Below are positions 1 to 5,826 of a stretch of 23,626 nucleotides of DNA, piece by piece (position 1 is the stretch's first letter; each line of letters starts with the position of its first letter). The DNA is from a virus, in IMG/VR virus record IMGVR_UViG_3300015371_000715, positions 1 to 23,626 of that record, one strand, 5' to 3'. The notes below the pieces were generated by a model, which saw nothing but the letters and a program-made list of their open reading frames with translations, was not told the DNA's origin and made no database searches. A program made the position numbers and the translations under genes.

Positions 1-1
1 C

Positions 2-1111
2 TTTCTAAGGTATGATGTGGGCGGTAAGACGTACTCGATGATTGCAAAATTTCACAAAAAGAGCGAAAAAGTGCTTTGGGTAGCTTTCAACAACTATCCG
101 AAGAATATTCAGCCTGTGGAGGACGTAAAATTAGCTTATGACGACGAATCTTATCTCGGAACCGGCTACGCAGAAATGTTGCACGCATACCAGAAAGACG
201 TGTCTAATAATGTTAACTGGAGAACGAATAATCGCAACTACAATATGCTTGGAGTGTGGAGAGTCTCTCCTGAGAGTAAGCTTTCTTCGATCTTGGATTT
301 CTACCCAGGGGTTGCTGTACCTGCTAAGAAGGACGAAATAGAGCAGCTGAAGGCAGGTACGGACACGGGTTATAGCAACGAGCCAGATATGTTTATCATT
401 TCTGCTTCTAAAGAGCGGGCCGGAATAGATCCTGCGATGGGAGGAACAGGTGGTGGGATAGTGAATCCTAAGCGTGGGATTTATTCCGCCGCTGGCACAG
501 GAATGATAATGACTTCTCAGAACTCCAGAAATAACTTGCGCACTAGCGATATGAGAAGCGCGCATGTAAGGCTTGGAATCAAACTTCTTCAGCTATATTC
601 TCATTTTGGAATTGGATTTAAGGTCAAGAAGTACGGAAGTAGAGCTGAAAATCTTATAAAAGCTCTTGATGCTTTCAAGAAAGGGCAGCTTGGCTTACAG
701 CTTCGCAGCACTTCTGCGATGATGAATAGAGAGCTTGAGCGTCAAAATGCTATCCTTTTAACCGACAGGATGGAACGTTTCTACCAAGCACAAGCTCAGA
801 TCATTGAAGCAATAATGAATCCCCAGATTCCACCGCCTTTGAGAGACTATTACTCTCAAGCTTTGCTTGCAAACAAGCTTCTTATGCAAGATTTACTTCG
901 TAGCTTCTCTAAGGATAACACGGATGCTTTACTCCCAGATGTAAAACAACTAATAGCACAACTTCAACAAGCAGGACAGCAAGCGCAAGGCGCGCAAGGA
1001 GCAGGTAATGGCGGAAATCAAGCAGTTGGCGGACCTAATGGAGCTTCGGCCGTCCCTAGAGGAGCTTTACAAGGCGGAGGAGTTCCAGGTGCTGGTATCG
1101 GTCCTGTCTAG
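2..1111 (+). CDS. Portal protein, 5'-partial
   Basis: The frame is open to the left edge (codons TTT CTA AGG TAT GAT precede the first GTG at 17), so this is the C-terminal ~370 residues of a longer protein and 17 is not a true start. The segments YDVGGKTYSMIAKFHKKSEK and GTGYAEMLHAYQKDVSNNVN, followed by a long helical C-terminal half, match my memory of portal proteins of uncultured podovirus-like phages. The portal is the dodecameric ring at the capsid vertex through which DNA is packaged and ejected. The last ~50 residues are Gln/Gly/Ala-rich low complexity, which is common at portal C termini. Its position upstream of scaffold-like and capsid genes supports the call. The final 104 bases are shared with the next gene in another frame. 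Fairly sure of the family; the clip and wing domains cannot be delimited without a structure model. Confidence 0.75.
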   Translation, partial: FLRYDVGGKTYSMIAKFHKKSEKVLWVAFNNYPKNIQPVEDVKLAYDDESYLGTGYAEMLHAYQKDVSNNVNWRTNNRNYNMLGVWRVSPESKLSSILDFYPGVAVPAKKDEIEQLKAGTDTGYSNEPDMFIISASKERAGIDPAMGGTGGGIVNPKRGIYSAAGTGMIMTSQNSRNNLRTSDMRSAHVRLGIKLLQLYSHFGIGFKVKKYGSRAENLIKALDAFKKGQLGLQLRSTSAMMNRELERQNAILLTDRMERFYQAQAQIIEAIMNPQIPPPLRDYYSQALLANKLLMQDLLRSFSKDNTDALLPDVKQLIAQLQQAGQQAQGAQGAGNGGNQAVGGPNGASAVPRGALQGGGVPGAGIGPV

Positions 1112-1361
1112 TTTACAGGACTCGGTTAAGCAAGAGATTCTCAACACGACGCTAGAAAACGAGCCGAAAAGAGTAGGAGAACTTAAAATGGCTCGGTTGA
1201 TTGGTTCTCACAACGCTCTTGACAGAGTAATACATCTTCCAGTTTGGCTTCAAGAGCTTCAAAAGAACTTCGACAAACAACAAAGTAACATGCAAGCTTT
1301 CAAAGCTTCACAAGAGAGCGGTGATATTGGAGCCGCTGATGTAGACAGAAGGAGCAGATAA
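1008..1361 (+). CDS. Small helical protein overlapping portal gene
   Basis: A 117-residue, charged, predicted all-helical protein with no motif I recognise. It begins inside the portal gene and overlaps it by 104 bases in a different frame. The start ATG at 1008 is preceded by AAGGAG with about 7 bases of spacing, better than the next in-frame ATG at 1038. It ends in TAATG, so its stop shares a base with the start of the scaffold-like gene, which suggests translational coupling. A small protein between portal and scaffold genes is common in podovirus-like phages, but its role is unknown. Features include a Leu/Glu-rich N terminus (LRPSLEELYKAEEF) and a central VHLPVWLQELQKNFDKQQ-like helix. 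The protein is probably real because its composition stays balanced and coding-like beyond the overlap. Confidence 0.7.
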   Translation: MAEIKQLADLMELRPSLEELYKAEEFQVLVSVLSSLQDSVKQEILNTTLENEPKRVGELKMARLIGSHNALDRVIHLPVWLQELQKNFDKQQSNMQAFKASQESGDIGAADVDRRSR

Positions 1362-2080
1362 TGCCAATCCTACCTTGGATGAAAGGAAAAGCTAAAGAAG
1401 ACGGAACAGAGACTCTCGAAGTCAATCTTCCGAAAGAGACTCAGGATAAGCTTGACAAAGCTATCAGTGTAGGAGATGAGCTTCCAAAAATCAAGGAAAT
1501 GCTCTCTGGACTTGCTGGTATAACTGAGTTTGTTGCTGAGTCAAAGCGTGAAAGAGAAGCTGCCGCAGCAGCAGAAGCCGCTAAAAAGAACAAGCAAACA
1601 AGAGAAGAGACGGAAGAAGAGCTTCAATCGCTCATTCTTACTGATCCCGCGGCTGCCATAAACAAGGCAATTACGCCTCAATCTCAAGCGATTCTCTTAC
1701 TTCACGCTGCAAATCTACGCCGTGATGTCTTCGAGAATACGGAAAAGTTTCCGTATTACTCTGGAGAAGTGAAGTCAGAAGTCGATAAGCTTTTGACTGC
1801 TCAAGATCCAAAAGCTCAGATTGATCCTTCGGTTATTGAGAACTGCTATTACACGGTTCTCGGACGCCACTCGAAAGAGATCACCGAAGGCAAACTCAAG
1901 AATCGGTTTGCTAGTGCGAGCGGCAATGGTGGAACGAATGGTGGAAATATAACCTCTTCCACAGAAACTAAGCCGAAGCTTGAAATCAACGACGATATTC
2001 GTAGAGCGGCGAAGATTACAGGCGTAACGCCTGAAGTTTATGCCGAGATGCTTGTAGAGGATGGTATTGGTTATGTCTAA
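1361..2080 (+). CDS. Putative capsid scaffolding protein
   Basis: A 239-residue acidic, Ala/Glu/Lys-rich protein lying between portal and capsid genes, the usual position of a scaffold. Residues about 58-92 form an uninterrupted charged helix (ESKREREAAAAAEAAKKNKQ) likely to be a coiled coil. A Gly/Asn/Thr-rich linker at about 190-205 separates a short C-terminal helical unit (IRRAAKITGVTPEVYAEML). Scaffolding proteins are typically helical, oligomerise through coiled coils and bind coat protein through a small C-terminal helix. The start overlaps the previous stop (TAATG) and the end overlaps the next start by 8 bases. No protease motif is visible, so a fused maturation protease is unlikely. 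The call rests on composition and position, not on a diagnostic motif. Confidence 0.55.
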   Translation: MPILPWMKGKAKEDGTETLEVNLPKETQDKLDKAISVGDELPKIKEMLSGLAGITEFVAESKREREAAAAAEAAKKNKQTREETEEELQSLILTDPAAAINKAITPQSQAILLLHAANLRRDVFENTEKFPYYSGEVKSEVDKLLTAQDPKAQIDPSVIENCYYTVLGRHSKEITEGKLKNRFASASGNGGTNGGNITSSTETKPKLEINDDIRRAAKITGVTPEVYAEMLVEDGIGYV

Positions 2081-2786
2081 CTCCCCAGAGAAGACTCCAG
2101 AGCAGCTTCATGCTGAAGCGCAGAAGAAGATCGACGATCAAAGAGCAGCCGCAGCTGCTGCGATTCCTCCATCGGCTACATCGGAGGAGATTCACAATCT
2201 AGCTGGTGCTGTAACCGGAGCTGTAGCTGCTGCTGGAGTTCCTTTGGTGGATCTTGAAAGAACGATTGAAGAGATTCTCGCAAGGCGCAAGCGTGAAACA
2301 ATTGACAAATACATTCAGAAAGAGCCTGATTACAGCAAGCTTTCTGAATCTCAAATCTACAGTCCAGATGTATACATTCCTGTAATCGAGCATGATTTGC
2401 CTGATTACATGAACATGAAGCTCCAAGACACGGAGTATGTGTGCGTATGGGCAAACCGTGACCAACGGCGATTGGGAGAACTCTTCGCTCAAGGTTATGA
2501 ATTTTTAAAACGTGAACACGTCGCTAGAGAGTTTCAATGCCCACTGAAATTTGATAGCGAAGGAATGTACGTCTACCAAGACGTAGTATGTCTCCGAGTA
2601 CATAAAAGGATTCGCTATGCTAAGCTTAGAAGAATCCAGATGCTTTCTCAGCAACAGTTGAAGCCAGCCAATGCAAAAGCATCTGCAAAGGCTACGCTGA
2701 TGGAAAAAGTAATCCTTGGCGATCCTGCTCTGGATGCTGCATTCAGTAGCGGGGCTTACAAGTTTTACGACACCGAAACAACTTAA
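2073..2786 (+). CDS. Conserved phage head-region protein, unknown function
   Basis: A 237-residue protein with no clear function. I choose ATG 2073 over ATG 2061: the AGAGG at 2056-2060 directly abuts 2061, leaving no spacing, but stands 12 bases before 2073, and 2073 gives the compact ATGTCTAA overlap with the scaffold-like gene. The N terminus is helical and Ala-rich (residues 10-50). The middle has a tyrosine/aspartate-rich segment (EPDYSKLSESQIYSPDVYIP) and a well-formed globular region containing YVCVWANRDQRRLGELFAQG and a beta-rich stretch ending in VCLRVHKRIRYAKLRRIQM. I recall similar proteins between portal and capsid genes in metagenomic phages, always unannotated. A head-assembly or minor virion role is inferred from context only. 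Confidence 0.65.
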   Translation: MSNSPEKTPEQLHAEAQKKIDDQRAAAAAAIPPSATSEEIHNLAGAVTGAVAAAGVPLVDLERTIEEILARRKRETIDKYIQKEPDYSKLSESQIYSPDVYIPVIEHDLPDYMNMKLQDTEYVCVWANRDQRRLGELFAQGYEFLKREHVAREFQCPLKFDSEGMYVYQDVVCLRVHKRIRYAKLRRIQMLSQQQLKPANAKASAKATLMEKVILGDPALDAAFSSGAYKFYDTETT

Positions 2787-2807
2787 CTTGCGAAAGGATC
2801 AGATAAG

Positions 2808-3431
2808 ATGGCAGCGAATCTAGCAACACATACCCCAATCATGCAGGTGCAGAATAAGGCAAACACAACGCCTTTTACGAATGCCTTGCCTGAGAAAGCG
2901 GGGCAAACCTTCCTTTCCGGCTCACCTGTACAACTGAACGCGGGGTTTGTGCAAGCTTGGGACGGTACAACCGTGGCTGCCGGGATTCTCGGAGTCTCAG
3001 AGAGTTTTGGGCAAAATCTTGCTTCAAACGGCTTCGGTGCTCCTACTCCTCCGTGGGGTGGAATCACAGGAACTGGAGCTATAGGAACCTACGGTTCGGT
3101 TCCAAACGAGCCGCTTGCTGTAAACATCGCTCTTGGACAACCAGTGGCAGATGGAAGAACGTTGTTCATGGAGCCAAATCAAGACAACATCTTTGAGGCT
3201 CTGTTCGATAACTCAGCCGGTGCTGTAGCAGCTGACTGGACTCCTACAAACGCGGATGTGGGAGTGAACTACGGCATGACAAAAGATGCAAACAACTACT
3301 GGTACGTGGACAAGAATAAAACCGGCGGTTCGGCTGTTGTACAAATCGTCGGTCTTGATCCTGTCTACGGCGCCACTCTCAATGCTCCGGTCAAGTTTGT
3401 ATTCTTGACCTCTGCTGTCCAAGTCGCGTAA
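2808..3431 (+). CDS. Putative capsid decoration / head-stabilising protein
   Basis: A 207-residue beta-rich, Gly/Ala/Val-rich protein directly upstream of the major capsid gene, preceded by GAAAGGA. Its N-terminal half carries the pattern of decoration-type proteins: QTFLSGSPVQLNAGFVQAWD, then AAGILGVSESFG, resembling DUF2190-like and lambda gpD-like proteins in which a 'load then stay within a beta-tulip' motif appears (sPV.l..G.v..wdg...aGi). The later part (GQPVADGRTLFMEPNQDNIF and VVQIVGLDPVYG) is also beta-rich. Such proteins sit on the capsid surface and stiffen it against internal DNA pressure. The family assignment comes from pattern memory and position; it could instead be a minor head protein. 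Confidence 0.55.
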   Translation: MAANLATHTPIMQVQNKANTTPFTNALPEKAGQTFLSGSPVQLNAGFVQAWDGTTVAAGILGVSESFGQNLASNGFGAPTPPWGGITGTGAIGTYGSVPNEPLAVNIALGQPVADGRTLFMEPNQDNIFEALFDNSAGAVAADWTPTNADVGVNYGMTKDANNYWYVDKNKTGGSAVVQIVGLDPVYGATLNAPVKFVFLTSAVQVA

Positions 3432-3472
3432 AACCTTTTCGGGTAGTGTTTCTGGATTGAAGGAGTTCTAAG

Positions 3473-4432
3473 ATGCCACAAGTTAGAGCGAAGTTTCCTC
3501 AATTGATGCAGACAGGGCTGAAGAAGATTTACTTCGATGCTCTGGATTATCAATTGAAGGCATCTGACTATCCAAAAGTTTTTAACGAAATGACATCGGA
3601 TAGCCAGTATGAGCAGGAATTGGAAATGGCGGGTATCTCGGCTCTTGCTGAGAAGCCCGAAGATGCTTCTACTCAATACACCGAAATGAAGCAGGGCGGT
3701 TCAAAACGGTACCTCCACTTAACGTACTCTCTTGGAATTCGTACTTCCAAGGAGTTGTATGACGACGACAAGTACGGTTTGACGGGCAAAAAGAGTCCAC
3801 AGCTTCTTGCTCGCAGTGCTGCTTTCACACAAGAGATGATTGCTTGGAACGTCTTCAATCAAGGCTTCACGACAGCAATCACGACTGTAGACGGTCTGAG
3901 CCTCTTTAACAACCAGCACGCTCTTATTGGTGGTCCGCAAGCCACAGCGATTGCTCCTGGAGTAGCAGGAGTTATATCTCTGGCCGGCACGTACCCTAAT
4001 CGTCCGTCCGTGGATGTGGATTTTTCAGTAGCAGCATTGCAACTTGCTACTAACCACGCCGCTCGTATGATCGACAACATGGGATTCCCTATCCGTTTGC
4101 GTTGGGAGAATCTTATCACTCCTCCAGAACTTCGGTTCCTTGTTAGAGAGATTCTTGGATCTCCTGGCAAGCCTTATACTCCAGACAACACGATCAATTC
4201 TCTGTTGCCTGAAGACTATAAGAACATCGAAGTTCCGTGGCTCAACTCTCCTTCTGCCTTTTTCTTAGTAGCGGCTAAGGCAGATCATTCTCTTCGTGTT
4301 TATCACAGAGAGCGTCCGACCACCGAATTCGATGATGACTTCGATACGGACGCAATCAAACAGAAGACTCGTTTGAGAATGAGTGCCGGTGCTACACGCT
4401 GGCAGGGAGTTTGGGGAACTTTAGGTCCGTAG
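3473..4432 (+). CDS. Major capsid protein (HK97-like fold expected)
   Basis: A 319-residue protein with a strong ribosome site (GAAGGAG, 8 bases before ATG) that would form the icosahedral shell. Recognisable capsid features are an N-terminal arm and helix (residues 1-60), an extended E-loop-like stretch with the Gln/Gly/Ser-rich MKQGGSKRYLHLTYSLGI (72-89), the spine-helix region (LARSAAFTQEMIAWNVFNQG, 112-131) followed by TTVDGLSLFNNQHAL (137-151), and a beta-rich A-domain and C terminus ending RMSAGATRWQGVWG. The FNQGF...DGLSLFNNQH pattern recurs in capsid proteins I associate with the Mu gpT-like and related HK97-fold families. No N-terminal delta domain or protease site is obvious, consistent with a separate scaffold. 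It is the only gene followed by an apparent terminator-like hairpin, as expected for a highly expressed capsid gene. Confidence 0.85.
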   Translation: MPQVRAKFPQLMQTGLKKIYFDALDYQLKASDYPKVFNEMTSDSQYEQELEMAGISALAEKPEDASTQYTEMKQGGSKRYLHLTYSLGIRTSKELYDDDKYGLTGKKSPQLLARSAAFTQEMIAWNVFNQGFTTAITTVDGLSLFNNQHALIGGPQATAIAPGVAGVISLAGTYPNRPSVDVDFSVAALQLATNHAARMIDNMGFPIRLRWENLITPPELRFLVREILGSPGKPYTPDNTINSLLPEDYKNIEVPWLNSPSAFFLVAAKADHSLRVYHRERPTTEFDDDFDTDAIKQKTRLRMSAGATRWQGVWGTLGP

Positions 4433-4450
4433 AAGCTACTGGGAGCTTCT
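4431..4450 (+). other. Short hairpin abutting capsid gene stop
   Basis: AGAAGCT (4431-4437) and AGCTTCT (4444-4450) form a perfect 7-bp inverted repeat around ACTGGG. The stem starts within the TAG stop codon of the capsid gene. No T-run follows, so it is not an intrinsic terminator by itself. It could block 3' exonucleases or be incidental. Confidence 0.4.
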
Positions 4451-4455
4451 TGGAC

Positions 4456-4508
4456 AGCGGAGGGAGTCTGTGGCTACTGCTCCTCACATTTTCTCTCCGC
4501 TTTCTTTT
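4456..4508 (+). terminator. Possible Rho-independent terminator after capsid gene
   Basis: AGCGGAGGGA (4456-4465) pairs with TCTCTCCGCT (4492-4501), ten pairs including one G-U, and is followed at once by TTCTTTT (4502-4508). The 24-base loop is long for an intrinsic terminator and the T-run is interrupted, so partial read-through is likely. The location, in the longest intergenic gap of the window just after the capsid gene, fits a control point between abundant head and less abundant tail transcripts. Inferred by eye only. Confidence 0.4.
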
Positions 4509-4522
4509 CAGGAGAGCGAATC

Positions 4523-4780
4523 ATGCCATACGGATTGAGACACACGCATCTTACAGGTCCTTGGACCTATTGTATGAGATGTGACAAGAAGACCAAAATT
4601 GCTGACGCTAAGTGGCAACGCGGCTTACTTCTTGGGCCAGAATGTGTAGATAAGAAGCTTCTTGGAGAAAGAGAACCCAAGATAGCAGCTGTCTTAACAG
4701 ATGGTAAAATGGAGCTTGTACCCGTAGAAAAGCTTCGTAATCCTGACCACTTTGCGGTGGAGGAAGATTTTCTAATATAG
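4523..4780 (+). CDS. Small zinc-ribbon-like protein
   Basis: An 85-residue protein downstream of the capsid gene, preceded by AGGAGAG. Residues 16-41 read YCMRC, then 20 residues, then GPEC: the first zinc knuckle (C17, C20) is intact, but the second has Gly-Pro-Glu-Cys, where family members in other phages, as I recall them, have CxxC. Only three cysteines exist (17, 20, 41). His7 or His9 could supply a fourth ligand. The rest (LGEREPKIAAVLTDGKMELVPVEKLRNP) looks like the conserved tail of this small phage family. Its position after the capsid gene is common, but the function is unknown; a DNA- or protein-binding accessory role is a guess. Confidence 0.65.
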   Translation: MPYGLRHTHLTGPWTYCMRCDKKTKIADAKWQRGLLLGPECVDKKLLGEREPKIAAVLTDGKMELVPVEKLRNPDHFAVEEDFLI

Positions 4781-4793
4781 CAGTAAACTGCTA
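4778..4793 (+). other. Hairpin at stop codon, upstream of next ribosome site
   Basis: TAGCAG and CTGCTA (4778-4783 and 4788-4793) form a perfect 6-bp stem with a TAAA loop. It includes the stop codon of the zinc-ribbon-like gene and ends just before the AGAAGGGA ribosome site of the next gene. It may influence re-initiation or mRNA processing, but could be incidental. Confidence 0.3.
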
Positions 4794-4807
4794 GAAGGGA
4801 TTCACAC

Positions 4808-5494
4808 ATGCCCACAGACGGGTGGCTGACTCAAGACATGCCATTTCCTGACCAAGAAGTTTTTATAGGAGCTTCTGAGTTTAAGGATTTGGCGGCTCTT
4901 GGGACTTTCGCTTCTGCTGGTGCTGGATTGCTTACACTGAATCTATCAGCGGCACAAGCAGGAAACTTCTTTGTTAATGTAGCACCGCTGCTTAAAAGAA
5001 CAGGCGTCCTTGCTACTCCAAGCACATTTCAACAGCAATACGGTACTGCTGCTTCTCAACCTGGTCCAAGCTCGGTGGCTAATACTTCTGACGCGGAGGG
5101 AATGACAGGATTCCCGCCGTATACGACAGCACAGCTTCCGACTCTTGTTGGACCACTTACAGGAGCAAAAGCGAAAGGTATACAGATTAACTCTGTAGAT
5201 CTGATCTACGCTATAGCTGCCGTTAACGCTTCTTTAGCTCAAGTTGGACTTACTCGAACGGTTTTTGTGGATAACGTAGCTCCGGCAGTAACAAACATCA
5301 TTGCTCTTGGAGCCAACGGAATGCCTGTAGCGTTTCGAGCGAATCCATACGTTTTCAACGTTCCTGTAGCTGCTCCAGCTATGATTACCGCGAAGGATAC
5401 TTCTGTAATCCTGAACGTTAAGCTTACTGCTGGTGCTGCTGCTACGGCACAATTTTATGGAGCGGTTTTGAAGTGCTCCTTTAACTTCAACTAG
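4808..5494 (+). CDS. Beta-rich phage structural protein, unknown role
   Basis: A 228-residue Ala/Val/Thr-rich protein with a good ribosome site (AGAAGGGA, 7 bases upstream). The N-terminal ~100 residues are flexible and Ala/Ser/Gln-rich. The C-terminal half from TGAKAKGIQINSVDLIYAIA onward alternates like a beta-sandwich and ends AAATAQFYGAVLKCSFNFN, a pattern I associate with unannotated virion proteins coded near the capsid gene in metagenomic phages. A capsid-surface fibre or decoration, or a connector-associated protein, are all possible. No enzymatic motif is visible. The next gene follows after 13 bases, consistent with one late operon. Confidence 0.6.
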   Translation: MPTDGWLTQDMPFPDQEVFIGASEFKDLAALGTFASAGAGLLTLNLSAAQAGNFFVNVAPLLKRTGVLATPSTFQQQYGTAASQPGPSSVANTSDAEGMTGFPPYTTAQLPTLVGPLTGAKAKGIQINSVDLIYAIAAVNASLAQVGLTRTVFVDNVAPAVTNIIALGANGMPVAFRANPYVFNVPVAAPAMITAKDTSVILNVKLTAGAAATAQFYGAVLKCSFNFN

Positions 5495-5507
5495 AGAGGG
5501 GAGAATC

Positions 5508-5789
5508 ATGGCGATTCCTGTAACCAATAATTATACTGGCCGTATATGGCGGCTGGTTACTACTGGTACAACTCCTCTTGCAAATGCTAAAATCGAAGGA
5601 GGAATTTGGACTGGTGCCACAGCGGCAGATTTGTTTTCTATTGTGGACGTTGCTGGAAGACAGTACGATTGGCAATATCCGGCAGACGGTTCTGCTGTAG
5701 TCATCACGAAGTTAGGATGGCTCTCTGGTCCTATAACTATCACCTCTCTTCCTCGTGGAGAGGTGCATTTGTACATGGGCACACGTTAG
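5508..5789 (+). CDS. Small beta-sandwich-like virion protein
   Basis: A 93-residue protein rich in Trp, Tyr, Gly and Thr with alternating hydrophobic pattern and no charged helices, so probably one compact beta domain. Its layout (YTGRIWRLVT at the N terminus, IEGGIWTGATAADLFSIVD, AGRQYDWQY, and SGPITITSLPRGEVHLYM at the end) matches a recurrent small phage protein that sits near the connector and tail genes and has no known function. It is preceded by AGAGGGGAG with good spacing. Its place just before the nozzle-like gene suggests a tail or connector component. Function unproven. Confidence 0.65.
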   Translation: MAIPVTNNYTGRIWRLVTTGTTPLANAKIEGGIWTGATAADLFSIVDVAGRQYDWQYPADGSAVVITKLGWLSGPITITSLPRGEVHLYMGTR

Positions 5790-5826
5790 CGAGGCTCCAA
5801 GCTGAGGGAGTTAGGGGAAGCATCTT

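Noticed and set aside
17-1111. GTG at 17 as a real start for the portal gene
   Set aside because: The frame is open upstream to the left edge, no ribosome site precedes it, and portal proteins are longer than 364 residues. Treated as 5'-partial.
2061-2786. ATG 2061 as start of the unknown head-region gene
   Set aside because: The only ribosome-site-like sequence (AGAGG) touches this ATG; ATG 2073 has usable spacing and gives the usual short overlap.
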